From Pelagibius sp040217155 (lineage in GTDB: Bacteria; Pseudomonadota; Alphaproteobacteria; Kiloniellales; Kiloniellaceae): a stretch of 64,000 bases of DNA. How positions within the stretch are numbered: position 1 is the first letter of the stretch; the number at the start of each line of letters is the position of its first letter. Both the position numbers and the translations under genes were made by a program. Below the pieces are notes generated by a model. That model made no database searches. It worked only from the letters and a program-made list of their open reading frames with translations, and was not told where the DNA came from. The stretch lies in NCBI GenBank assembly GCA_040217155.1, contig JAVJNS010000004.1, positions 124,001 through 188,000 on the forward strand, in the 5' to 3' direction. Shown one piece after another: positions 51,918 to 60,010 of the stretch.

Positions 51918-53405
51918 CTAAGCGGCAAGGAAACGGCCGGGGCGGTTCTCGGTCAGCGCGCCGCCCCGGTAGGTCACCTCACCATTGACCAGCACGCGAT
52001 CTATGCCGACGGCCGGCGCTTCGGGGTCCTCGTAGGTGGCGCGGTCGATGACCGCCGCCGGATCCAGCAGAACCAGATCGGCGTGGTAGCCGGGCTTGAC
52101 CAAACCGCGTTCGTTGAGACCGAGGACCGCCGCCGTCCGGCCGGTCATCTTGGCGACCGCCTGCTCCAGCGAGAGAACGCCGCGTTCGCGCACGAAGTGG
52201 CCGAGCACCCGCGGGAAGGTACCCCAGAGCCGCGGGTGCGGGCGCCTGTCGTGCGGCAGGCCGTCGGAACCGATCAGCGTCGGCGGAAATCTCAGAATGC
52301 GCAGCAGGTCGGGCTCGTCCATCTGGTGATAGATGCCGCCGCCCGGGCGCAGCCGCTCGATGGCCGCGCCCAGGTCGATCTCCCATTCGGCGGCGATCTC
52401 CGCCAGGTCGCGGCCGGCGGCCTCGGGGTGACTGCCCGACCAACTGACCGTCACCCGCCGTGACTGCCGGGCAAAGCGCTCCAGCAGTATCGTGGAACTC
52501 GCCGTGTAGGGATAGACGTCGAGGTCGATGGACAGCGTCTCGCGGGCGTCGGCGACCATCGCCAACGTCGTGGCCGAAAGGCCGAAATTGTCCGCGCCGC
52601 AGCACTTGTGGTGCGAGATCAGGGTCTTCACGCCGCTCGCCCGGGCGATTGCGATGGTCTCCGCGACCGCGGCGACGACACCGCCGGCTTCGTCGCGCAT
52701 ATGGGTGGTGTGCAGGCGCCCGGCAGCCGCCGCGTCGCTTGCCAGGGTGACGATCTCCGAGGTCGCGGCATAGCGCGACGGCGGGTAGGCGAGGCCGGTG
52801 GAAAGCCCGACGGCGCCGGCCTCCAGCGCCTCGGCGAGGTCGCGGCGCATGGCCGCAATTTCCTCCGGAAGCGCCGGGCGCTCGAGCTCGGACAAAGACC
52901 GGGCCCGAAGCGTCATGTGACCGACCAGGGCGGCCACGTTCACCGGCCCCGGCGCCTGCTCGACCCGGCGGCGGTAGTCGGCGAAACGCGGAAAGGCGAA
53001 GACTTCCGCCCCGCCCAGCAGGTTGATCGGCGCGATCACCTCATCGCCGTTGCGCAGCGGACAGGGCGCGAGGCTGATGCCGCAGTTGCCGACCACCACC
53101 GTGGTCACTCCCTGGCTGACCTTGGGCAGCATCGCCGAACCGCCCAGTGCCAGGCGGTCGTCGTGGGTATGCACGTCGATGAAGCCCGGCGCCAGCACCC
53201 TGCCGGCGCCCTCGACGACGTCGGCCGCGCCGCCGGCAAGCTGCGGCCCCACGGCATCGATGCGCCCCCCGGCGAGCGCCACGTCGGCCTGATAGGCGGC
53301 ACCGCCGCTGCCGTCGACGACGGTCACGTTTCTGAACAGCTTGTCCCAGCGCACGACGATCTCCGGTTTCCCGCTCGGCGGTCCAAACCGCGATGATAGC
53401 CGCAT
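51918..53405 (-). CDS. D-aminoacylase/N-acyl-D-amino-acid deacylase-like amidohydrolase
   Basis: A 495-residue amidohydrolase-fold enzyme. PGFIDVHTHDDRLALGG carries the HxH metal pair, HHKCCGADNFGLS and HTTHMRDEAGG further ligands, and GSDGLPHDRRPHPRLWGTF the late catalytic Asp, the D-aminoacylase layout. A GTG at residue 17 or 18 (VRWDKLFRNVTVVDGSG) may be the true start, since homologues begin there. It removes acyl groups from N-acyl-D-amino acids in characterised members. It lies downstream of the XRE-cupin regulator in the opposite direction. Confidence 0.9.
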   Translation of the reverse strand: MRLSSRFGPPSGKPEIVVRWDKLFRNVTVVDGSGGAAYQADVALAGGRIDAVGPQLAGGAADVVEGAGRVLAPGFIDVHTHDDRLALGGSAMLPKVSQGVTTVVVGNCGISLAPCPLRNGDEVIAPINLLGGAEVFAFPRFADYRRRVEQAPGPVNVAALVGHMTLRARSLSELERPALPEEIAAMRRDLAEALEAGAVGLSTGLAYPPSRYAATSEIVTLASDAAAAGRLHTTHMRDEAGGVVAAVAETIAIARASGVKTLISHHKCCGADNFGLSATTLAMVADARETLSIDLDVYPYTASSTILLERFARQSRRVTVSWSGSHPEAAGRDLAEIAAEWEIDLGAAIERLRPGGGIYHQMDEPDLLRILRFPPTLIGSDGLPHDRRPHPRLWGTFPRVLGHFVRERGVLSLEQAVAKMTGRTAAVLGLNERGLVKPGYHADLVLLDPAAVIDRATYEDPEAPAVGIDRVLVNGEVTYRGGALTENRPGRFLAA

Positions 53406-53661
53406 CCAGGCGACCGGGCGAAGGGTCTATGCCCTGTTTCGCCATGCCGGATGTCTCGCGGACGGCGCCCGACCGTGTGGATTCCGCGGAACTTCGGGCC
53501 AACCGGAGGTTAACGGAATCCTGCCCAAAATCCGCCATTGTCGCGGCGCGGATATTGGTCCATCAAAGCGGGGCGCTGGCCCGGCCGGCGCCGCTCGGGC
53601 CGGCCCCGTTCGCCGCGGCCTTGGCCAGTCCGGCCGAGTTCACCCTCAAGGAGCCTCTGTC

Positions 53662-54675
53662 ATGGGGAAAGTCTTCGGCATCATCGGGATGCTGCTTCTG
53701 GCACTGATCGTCTTCTCCTTCAGCCTGACCATCTACACCGACCGGGAAAGGGAAGAAAACAAAGCGAATGCCGCGATGTTCGATATCGCGCCGGAGAGTG
53801 TCGACCGAATCACCATCGCCGGGCCCGGCGGGGCGCGAGCGCTGCTCCTGCGCGTTGACGAGGCTTGGATCCTGCCGGACCTCGACGATTTTCCGGCCGA
53901 CGCGGCGAAAGTGAACGCCACGCTGCATCGCCTGCTGGCGATCGACCGCGACCGGCCGGTAACCTCCAGCGCGGACGACCTGGCCGGCCTCAGGCTGACC
54001 GGCGACAGCTACGCGCGCCGCGTCGCCTTGGCCCGGAACGGCGAGACGCTGACCACCCTCTATATCGGCACCCCGCAGGGCCCGCGGCAGGTGCACGCCC
54101 GCCGCGCCGACGAAGACACCGCCTACACCGTGACCTTCGGATTCTACGACGCGGCGCCGGTGAGCGCCGAGTGGATCGACAAGGCCTTCCTGCAGCGCAC
54201 CGAGGCCGACATCGCCGTCATGGAAGTAAACGGTCTGCGGCTGGTTCGCGACGCCGATGACGACGATTCGGCGAAGGCCCCCGCGTGGCGGCTGGCCGCC
54301 GCCGCGGCGGAGGAGGCCCTGGCGCCGGCGGCGGCCGAGCGTCTCGCCGGCCTGCTCGCCGGCCTCACCGTCGAGACCATCGTGGACGGCGCGGCAGAGC
54401 CCGAAGACGGCCTCGCCGCACCGCTCCTCAACCTGACCCTCGCCACCAGGGCGGGCAAGCGGATCGACTACCGCCTCGGCAAGGCGGCGCAGACGGAAGG
54501 TTACGTCCTGGCGGTCTCGACGAGGCCGGAACGCTTTCGCCTGTCGGCCTATGCCGCGCGCCACCTGATCGCGGCGGCAAGCCGCGAGACCCTGCTGGCG
54601 CCGCAAGCCACCGCCCAGCATGCCGCCTCGGCGCCCGAGGCCGGCAGCGGCGCGGACGCCGGCGGCCACAACTGA
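53662..54675 (+). CDS. DUF4340-domain protein with N-terminal membrane anchor
   Basis: A 337-residue protein starting MGKVFGIIGMLLLALIVFSF, one transmembrane helix, after a CAAGGAG ribosome-binding site. The rest is the beta-rich DUF4340 domain: ITIAGPGGARALLLRVDEAW, LTGDSYARRVALARNGETLT, YIGTPQGPRQVHARRADEDT and GYVLAVSTRPERFRLSAYAA. DUF4340 genes usually follow gldG-type ABC-2 genes, but none is here. The last 30 residues are low-complexity. It is the last core gene before the island repeat, 32 bases away. Confidence 0.85.
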   Translation: MGKVFGIIGMLLLALIVFSFSLTIYTDREREENKANAAMFDIAPESVDRITIAGPGGARALLLRVDEAWILPDLDDFPADAAKVNATLHRLLAIDRDRPVTSSADDLAGLRLTGDSYARRVALARNGETLTTLYIGTPQGPRQVHARRADEDTAYTVTFGFYDAAPVSAEWIDKAFLQRTEADIAVMEVNGLRLVRDADDDDSAKAPAWRLAAAAAEEALAPAAAERLAGLLAGLTVETIVDGAAEPEDGLAAPLLNLTLATRAGKRIDYRLGKAAQTEGYVLAVSTRPERFRLSAYAARHLIAAASRETLLAPQATAQHAASAPEAGSGADAGGHN

Positions 54676-54707
54676 GGGGCGGCATTCGGGCCAGCTTATG
54701 TTTTGGG

Positions 54708-54730
54708 GAAAAGTGGTGCCCAGGGGCGGA
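54708..54730. repeat. Direct-repeat copy 1 (att-like, distal end of the island)
   Basis: A 23-base sequence containing GTGGTGCCCAGGGGCGGA, identical to 58780-58802. It holds the last 17 bases of tRNA-Phe (complement) and 6 bases of downstream sequence, and lies 32 bases after the DUF4340 stop. The match stops abruptly on both sides. Confidence 0.85.
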
Positions 54731-54951
54731 CTCATTACATTAAGCAGAATCAATAGCCTATAGAATGGCGCGCGCTCGTTTTGGTGCATTGATTTGCAGG
54801 GTTTTCGAATCGCGTTTCCCCTCGCCAGCGCCAGTTTCCGTGCTGTTTCAGCTCATTGAAGCGGCGAGATGGTCCTCCTAAGTGCCTCTGCCGCCCGCTC
54901 AGAATTTTTTGGCCCGTGAAGCTTGATTTAACGCTTCCGCCTGCCACATTG

Positions 54952-54975
54952 TAGTTAGTAAGTACATGCTAACTA
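54952..54975. promoter_or_regulatory. TetR operator candidate
   Basis: TAGTTAG (54952-54958) and CTAACTA (54969-54975) are perfect inverted arms around a GTAC-centred spacer of 10 bases. The 24-base palindrome ends 10 bases before the TetR ATG. TetR proteins bind such sites, so self-repression of the whole operon is inferred. Confidence 0.75.
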
Positions 54976-54985
54976 TGGTTTGGCA

Positions 54986-55615
54986 ATGCACACCCGGAAA
55001 TCCGCTGAAACCCGCAAGTCGGAAATCATAAACGCCGCCCTTCGTTTGGCCGACAAGCTCGGTCCTGAACGCCTGACGACCGAGGCGATAGCGGATGCCG
55101 TGGGTCTGACCCAGCCGGGAATCTTTCGCCATTTCCCGACGAAGCAGGATCTGTGGGAGGCGGTCGCCGCACGCGTGGGGACGATGATGGAAGCGCGGTG
55201 GGCGAAGGCCCAAGGCGGCGACGCCTCGGCGACGGACAGGATACGCGCGCTGATCGGCGCGCAGCTGCGCTTGATCCAATCCACACCGGCGATCCCCGCC
55301 ATCCTCTTTTCGCGGGAGTTGCACACCAAGAACGAGGGCCTGCGCAGCGCTTTCTTCGGCCTTATGAGCCGCTTTCACCGGCTGCTCGCCGAACTGGTCG
55401 CACAAGCGCGCGAAGCGGGCGAGCTGCGCGGCGATCTCGATCCCGACGATGCCGCTTACCTCATCATTGGCCTGGTGCAGGGTCTCGCCGTGAGATGGTC
55501 GATCAGCAACCGGAACTTCGACCTGACAGAAGAAGGCAACCGGCTTCTGGAACTTCAACTGAGCGGCTTCGACCCTGCAGGGCCGCCGGTCGGCGCGGGC
55601 CGGAGGGCGTCATGA
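54986..55615 (+). CDS. TetR-family repressor of the efflux operon
   Basis: A 209-residue regulator. The helix-turn-helix AIADAVGLTQPGIFRHFPTK follows ERLTTE, with the usual N-terminal helix (SEIINAALRLADKLG). The C-terminal ligand-binding domain starts about residue 60 and contains IPAILFSRELHTKNEGLRSA and YLIIGLVQGLAVRW, resembling RutR/AcrR-type tetramerising C-domains. The start is MHTRKSAETRKSE after a TTG two codons earlier. Its stop overlaps the HlyD start by 4 bases. The ligand is unknown. Confidence 0.93.
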   Translation: MHTRKSAETRKSEIINAALRLADKLGPERLTTEAIADAVGLTQPGIFRHFPTKQDLWEAVAARVGTMMEARWAKAQGGDASATDRIRALIGAQLRLIQSTPAIPAILFSRELHTKNEGLRSAFFGLMSRFHRLLAELVAQAREAGELRGDLDPDDAAYLIIGLVQGLAVRWSISNRNFDLTEEGNRLLELQLSGFDPAGPPVGAGRRAS

Positions 55616-56775
55616 GAAAACGGATTGCCCGGTATCTCCTGGCACTGCTGGGGCTCGGCGCTGTGGGAGCGGCGGTGTTCCTGTTCATCTTCATCCGCCC
55701 GCTTCCGGTCGAGATCGCGCGGCCTGCCGAGAACGTGCCGGTGAAGGTCTTCGGTCTCGGCACTGTGGAGGCCCGTATCCTGTCGAAAATCGGCTTCGAG
55801 GTCGGGGCAGCGCTCGTCGAACTGAATGCAGATCAAGGCGATCGGGTAACCCAAGGCGATGTCCTCGCGCGCCTGCACAGCGCCGAGCAAGAGGCCCGTG
55901 TCGCCAAGGCCGGGGCCGGGGTCGTCAACGCCGAAGCGGCGGTGCGAATGGTGGAGGCCGCCATGGGCAAGGCCCGCGCGGTTCTCGCCCAGAAGCGACA
56001 GACGAACAAGCGCCGACAGGCGCTCGTCGCCCGCCAGACGATCTCGATTGAGGCGGCCGAGGAAGCGCAGATGGAGGAAGACGTCGCCGCTGCCGAGCTG
56101 GCGGTGGCGATCAGCGATGTTGAGGTCGCCAAGGCCGCACTCGAAGACGCCAGGGCACAGCACGGGTATGAGAAAGTTCTTCTCGATCACCACATCCTGA
56201 AAGCGCCCTATGACGCGATTGTCGTGGAGCGTCACAAGGAGCTTGGCTCCGTCCTGAGCCCGGGAGAGGCGCTGTTCACTTTGGTGGCCCCGGAAACCGT
56301 CTGGACACTGGCCTATGTCGATGAGGCGCGCGCGGGCGGTCTGCGCGTGGGTCAGCCCGCTGAAGTCCGGCTGCGCTCCCTGCCCCGCCAAATGCTGCAA
56401 GGGCACGTGACCCGCATCGACATCGAGAGCGACCGGGTGAGTGAGGAACGCCGGGTCTACGTCGCCTGCGACCGATGCCCGGAAAGCTTCCATCTTGGCG
56501 AACAGGCCGAGGTCCTCATCACAACGGCTGTGCTCGATGAGGCACTACTGGTGCCCGAAACGGCGGTCGAGGGTTTCGACGGAACGCACGGCACGGTGTG
56601 GACCGTCGAGGCAGGCGCACTGAACCGCCGTGAAGTCGCGGTCGGCCACAGGACGCTCGACTCCCGCCTGGAGATCGTCGGCGGTCTGCCCGATGGCGCG
56701 CGCGTCGTCAGCGCGCTGCGCCCGGGACTACGGGAAGGCCGCCTGGCGAAACCGCTGGAGAAAGCCGCGCCATGA
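55612..56775 (+). CDS. HlyD/MacA-type membrane-fusion protein
   Basis: A 387-residue periplasmic adaptor anchored by one N-terminal helix (ARYLLALLGLGAVGAAVFLF). The split biotinyl-lipoyl-like domain (LVELNADQGDRVTQGDVLAR) flanks a long helical hairpin of about 120 residues (SAEQEARVAKAGAGVVNAEA to LEDARAQHGYEKVLL). The beta-barrel follows (VWTLAYVDEARAGGLRVGQP). It overlaps the permease gene by 4 bases. With the permease and ATPase it makes a MacAB/DevBCA-like efflux system. An outer-membrane channel must come from elsewhere. Confidence 0.93.
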   Translation: MRKRIARYLLALLGLGAVGAAVFLFIFIRPLPVEIARPAENVPVKVFGLGTVEARILSKIGFEVGAALVELNADQGDRVTQGDVLARLHSAEQEARVAKAGAGVVNAEAAVRMVEAAMGKARAVLAQKRQTNKRRQALVARQTISIEAAEEAQMEEDVAAAELAVAISDVEVAKAALEDARAQHGYEKVLLDHHILKAPYDAIVVERHKELGSVLSPGEALFTLVAPETVWTLAYVDEARAGGLRVGQPAEVRLRSLPRQMLQGHVTRIDIESDRVSEERRVYVACDRCPESFHLGEQAEVLITTAVLDEALLVPETAVEGFDGTHGTVWTVEAGALNRREVAVGHRTLDSRLEIVGGLPDGARVVSALRPGLREGRLAKPLEKAAP

Positions 56776-57905
56776 ATCTGGCTTACCGCGATATCCGGCA
56801 CAACCTCGGGCGCTTCCTGCTCACCTGCTTCGGCCTTAGCCTGCTGCTGGGCGTGGTCCTGTCGATGATCGGCATTTACCGAGGCTTGGTCGAGGACGCG
56901 CTGACCTTGGTCCGCACCCCGGTCGCCGATATCTGGGTGGTGGAATCGGGCACGCGCGGGCCGTTCGCCGAGTCCTCGCGGATTCCGGGCGATACACGGG
57001 AAGCCATAGCCCGGCTCCAGGGTGTGAGCGCGGCGGGCAGCGTGACCTATCAGTCCGTCGAGACGCTCCACGGCAGCGCAAAGCTCCGGCTCTATGTGGT
57101 CGGCTACGAGCCGGGCCGTCCGGGCGGTCCCGACCTGATCACCGCGGGCCGGACCATTGGCCGGAGCCACTATGAAATGGTGGCGGACAAGCGAACGGGC
57201 CTGTCGCCTGGCGACCGGGTGGAGCTGGGCCGCGATACCTTCACGGTCGTGGGTCTGACCGACGGACAGGTGTCCTCCGGGGGCGACCCGGTCGTCTACA
57301 TCACGCTGCTGGATTCCCAGGAACTGCAATTTGAGCTGGCCCCGCCCGCCGCGCGCCGGGAGATCGCCCGAGGCACCGGCCCCGGCGATACGGACACGAT
57401 CAACGCCGTTGTCGCCCACGTCTCACCGAACGTTTCACCGGAGAGCGTGGCGGAAGCCGCGCGGCGCTGGAAGCACCTCGCAGCCATGACCCAGGCAGGG
57501 CAGGAAATCATCTTGACCCGCTCCGTGGTCGAGCGGGCGCGCAAGCAGATCGGCTTGTTCACCGGCCTGCTGCTGATCGTCTCCGCCGTGATTATCGCGC
57601 TGATCCTCTACACCATGACCTTGGACAAGATTCGGGAGATCGCCACTCTCAAGCTCATCGGCGCGCCGGACCGCACGATCGTCGGCCTGATCCTGCAACA
57701 GGCCCTGGCCATGGGCGTGATCGGCTTCGGTTTCGGCGCCGTGCTGATCACGACGGTCAAGGACTATTTCCCGCGCCGCGTGGTGCTCCAGCCGGAAGAC
57801 GGGCTCGCCCTGGCGGCGGCGGTGATTCTTGTTTGTGTCCTCTCAAGCGCCCTCGGGGTGCGACTCGCCCTCAAGGTCGATCCGGCAGCGGCGATCGGGG
57901 GGTGA
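56772..57905 (+). CDS. ABC transporter permease, MacB/DevC-like (FtsX family)
   Basis: A 377-residue membrane protein with the FtsX/MacB layout: one N-terminal helix (FLLTCFGLSLLLGVVLSMIG), a periplasmic MacB-type domain of about 220 residues, then three helices near the C-terminus (FTGLLLIVSAVIIALILYTM; LALAMGVIGFGFGAVLI; DGLALAAAVILVCVLSSALG). The conserved cytoplasmic loop REIATLKLIGAPDRTI lies between the second and third helices. It is separate from the ATPase, as in DevC, unlike fused MacB. Overlaps the HlyD gene by 4 bases. Confidence 0.93.
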   Translation: MNLAYRDIRHNLGRFLLTCFGLSLLLGVVLSMIGIYRGLVEDALTLVRTPVADIWVVESGTRGPFAESSRIPGDTREAIARLQGVSAAGSVTYQSVETLHGSAKLRLYVVGYEPGRPGGPDLITAGRTIGRSHYEMVADKRTGLSPGDRVELGRDTFTVVGLTDGQVSSGGDPVVYITLLDSQELQFELAPPAARREIARGTGPGDTDTINAVVAHVSPNVSPESVAEAARRWKHLAAMTQAGQEIILTRSVVERARKQIGLFTGLLLIVSAVIIALILYTMTLDKIREIATLKLIGAPDRTIVGLILQQALAMGVIGFGFGAVLITTVKDYFPRRVVLQPEDGLALAAAVILVCVLSSALGVRLALKVDPAAAIGG

Positions 57906-57907
57906 GA

Positions 57908-58621
57908 ATGAGCGATCCAGGCAGGAAAAACGCGCTTGTCCAGGTGCGGAATGTCTCGAAGCATTTCGGTGAAGGCGATACCCGCGTCGATGCCCTGCGC
58001 GACGTAAGCCTGGAGGTTCATCCGGGTCAGGTGGTGGCGCTGCTGGGCCCGAGCGGGTCGGGCAAGACCACGCTGCTGAACGTCATTGGATGCATCCTGG
58101 AACCGAGCAGCGGCTGGGTGAAGCTGGACGGTGAGGTTGTCTACGACGGGCGCTGGCTGCGATCCGATCTGCGTAAGCTGCGGCTGGAGAAGATAGGGTT
58201 TATTTTCCAGTTCCATAACCTTCTCCCCTTCCTCAGCAGCACCGATAACATCGCCGTGGTGCTCAGCCTCGCCGGCTGCGACGCGGTGGAGGCCAAACGG
58301 CGAGCGGTCGAACTTCTGGACTATCTGGAGGTCGGCCACCGCAAGGACGCCATGCCCGCCAATCTGTCCGGCGGCGAGGCCCAGCGGGTGGCGATTGCCC
58401 GCGCCCTCGCCAACCGGCCACGGATCATTCTCGCCGACGAGCCCACGGCGGCACTCGATTCACAGCGGGCGAGAATTGTCATGGATCTGTTGCGCAAGGT
58501 CGCGGCCGAGCAGGAGGCGGCGATCCTGGCCGTGACCCATGACGAGAAGATCTTCGACCGCTTCGACCACATCTTCCACCTGAGAGACGGGCGGCTCGAA
58601 ACCCAAGCCGTGAACGCGTGA
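57908..58621 (+). CDS. ABC transporter ATPase, LolD/MacB/DevA-like
   Basis: A 237-residue ATPase: Walker A LLGPSGSGKTTLLNVI, Q-loop IGFIFQFHNLLPFL, signature LSGGEAQRVAIARAL, Walker B IILADEPTAALDSQ and switch His AVTHDEKIF. Homologues drive export of lipids, peptides or antibiotics through HlyD adaptors. It starts 2 bases after the permease stop and is the last complete gene of the island. About 160 bases then remain before the right-hand repeat, with a 29-codon open tail (58677-58766) that I do not call a gene. Confidence 0.95.
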   Translation: MSDPGRKNALVQVRNVSKHFGEGDTRVDALRDVSLEVHPGQVVALLGPSGSGKTTLLNVIGCILEPSSGWVKLDGEVVYDGRWLRSDLRKLRLEKIGFIFQFHNLLPFLSSTDNIAVVLSLAGCDAVEAKRRAVELLDYLEVGHRKDAMPANLSGGEAQRVAIARALANRPRIILADEPTAALDSQRARIVMDLLRKVAAEQEAAILAVTHDEKIFDRFDHIFHLRDGRLETQAVNA

Positions 58622-58779
58622 CAAGCGCTTTGCACAGGCCGGCGATGCCGATCCGCTGGCGGTGGCTCGGGGAGGTATGCGCAACGAGAGCGCCGATGGT
58701 GTCGCGGAGATCGGGGCGAAACCGCCCCTCTTTCGCATCGACCCGGAGGCCATTCTCGTTGAATAACAGGATGTTCTAA

Positions 58780-58802
58780 GAAAAGTGGTGCCCAGGGGCG
58801 GA
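58780..58802. repeat. Direct-repeat copy 2 (att-like, tRNA-side end of the island)
   Basis: Identical to 54708-54730 over 23 bases. Bases 58786-58802 are the 3' end of tRNA-Phe including the encoded CCA, so this copy keeps the tRNA intact. Confidence 0.85.
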
Positions 58803-58861
58803 ATCGAACCACCGACACCATGATTTTCAGTCATGTGCTCTACCAACTGAGCTACCTGGGC
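58786..58861 (-). tRNA. tRNA-Phe (anticodon GAA)
   Basis: A 76-base cloverleaf: acceptor stem GCCCAGG/CCTGGGC with discriminator A and encoded CCA, D-arm GCTC/GAGC with AGTTGGTA loop, anticodon stem CATGA/TCATG with loop CTGAAAA (GAA at 58828-58826), variable loop GTGTC and T-arm GGTGG/CCGCC. All stems pair. Its 3' end is the target of the adjacent island. Confidence 0.97.
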
Positions 58862-59044
58862 ACTGGCTGGGGATGTTGGTAATCGTGGCGGGCGCGCCGC
58901 CCCCGGATCGCGTGTCCGGGCCCCGTTGGCGCTGCGCGAGCAGCGACGCAGGCTTATAGGCCCTGAGCCCGGCTCTGTCCAGCCCCCCGGGCGGATTTCC
59001 GGCAGGACTTTGGCGGCTTTTCCTTGGGATTCCGGCGGCCGGCC

Positions 59045-60007
59045 TCAGGGCGCCAGAATCAGCTCCAGGTCCCGCGGCGCGGCGCCGCGCAGCAGGCTCA
59101 GGCGGACCGTCTCTCCGGGCCGCTTCAGCTGGATCGCGGCGATCGCCTCGGCGACCTTGCCGACCCGCCGGCCGTCGACCGCGGTCAACAGGTCGCCGGC
59201 CCGGACCCCGGCCGCCTCGGCGGCGCCGCCGGGCAGGACGCCGCGCACCCTCACGCCGGCCCATCTGCTTCGTTCCTGCGGCTCGAGGTCGTCGAGGCCG
59301 AGGCCCGCCTTGCCGCGGCGCACCTGGCCATAGGCCCGCAGATCCTCCATGACCCGGCGCACCAGCTCGGCCGAGGCGGCGAAATTCACGCCGATGTTGG
59401 CGTCGCTCTCCATGGTGAAGATGGCCGACAGCAGACCGACCAGCCGCCCCTGCCCGTCGACCAGGGCGCCGCCGGACGCACCGGGGTTCACCGCCGCATC
59501 GGTCTGCACGAAGTCCTCCACCGTGTTGAAGCCGGTGCCCGCCCGGTGCAGGGCGGAGACCACGCCGCAGGAGACCGAGAGGCCGAGCCCGAACTGGTTG
59601 CCGACGGCACAGACCGGGCTGCCCAGGGCCGGCGCCGGCGCGAAACGCAACGGCGGCAGATCCGCCTCGATCTTCAGCAGGGCCAGGTCGCTGGCCCCGT
59701 CCCGGCCGACCAGTTCAGCCGCGACGTGGCGGCCGTCCGGCAGCCGAACGGTGATCTCCAGGGCTTGGTCGACCACGTGCAGCGCCGTCGCCAGGTAACC
59801 GCCGCCGGCGACCGCCACCGCCGTGCCCTCCGGCGCCGTGCCGGGCGGCAGATCCGGCTGGCCGCCCTGCGGCTGGCCGGGCCACAGCGGCAGCACCGAA
59901 ACCACCGAGTCCAGCACCCGGACCTCGAAGGCACTCAGCGGCTGCGGCGCCAGCGCCCCAAGCAGGAACACCAGGGCGGGCGGCAACAGGGCCGGGCGGA
60001 GGTTCAT
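59045..60007 (-). CDS. Exported S1C (DegP/HtrA-like) serine protease with one PDZ domain
   Basis: A 320-residue periplasmic protease with a signal peptide (ALLPPALVFLLGALAPQPL, cleavage near LSA). The triad is His in YLATALHVVDQAL, Asp in GRDGASDLALLKIE and Ser in AAVNPGASGGALVD; the Ser motif has Ala where DegP has Asn (GNSGG). A C-terminal PDZ domain follows (VRVRGVLPGGAAEAAGVRAG). It starts only 3 bases after yacG, so it may be co-transcribed with the infA-maf-RNase block. Probably envelope quality control. Confidence 0.9.
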   Translation of the reverse strand: MNLRPALLPPALVFLLGALAPQPLSAFEVRVLDSVVSVLPLWPGQPQGGQPDLPPGTAPEGTAVAVAGGGYLATALHVVDQALEITVRLPDGRHVAAELVGRDGASDLALLKIEADLPPLRFAPAPALGSPVCAVGNQFGLGLSVSCGVVSALHRAGTGFNTVEDFVQTDAAVNPGASGGALVDGQGRLVGLLSAIFTMESDANIGVNFAASAELVRRVMEDLRAYGQVRRGKAGLGLDDLEPQERSRWAGVRVRGVLPGGAAEAAGVRAGDLLTAVDGRRVGKVAEAIAAIQLKRPGETVRLSLLRGAAPRDLELILAP

Positions 60008-60010
60008 CGC

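Larger units (their letters stand above)
54708..58802. mobile_element. Putative tRNA-Phe island (4.1 kb) bounded by a 23-bp direct repeat
   Basis: The 3' end of tRNA-Phe (58786-58802) plus 6 downstream bases is repeated exactly at 54708-54730, in the same orientation. This is the signature left by tyrosine-integrase insertion at a tRNA 3' end. Between the repeats lie a TetR, HlyD, FtsX-like permease and ATPase gene set. No integrase gene or fragment is visible. The left 255 bases (54731-54985) are AT-richer and carry no supported gene. The block right of the tRNA belongs to a conserved core neighbourhood. Confidence 0.72.

Noticed and set aside
54790..54835. tRNA 3'-end-like string (GGTTTTCGAATC then TCGCCAGCGCCA) inside the left part of the island.
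   Set aside because: The would-be T stem does not pair and there is no cloverleaf upstream, so it is not a tRNA or a clear second attachment site.
58624..58633. AGCGCTTTGC, matching ten bases of the MITE-like terminal repeat.
   Set aside because: The match ends after ten bases with no partner end nearby; chance similarity is enough.
58677..58766. 29-codon open frame (MRNESADGVAEIGAKPPLF) between the island ATPase and tRNA-Phe.
   Set aside because: Too short, with the purine tract directly against the ATG and no family match. Noted only as possible leftover sequence.
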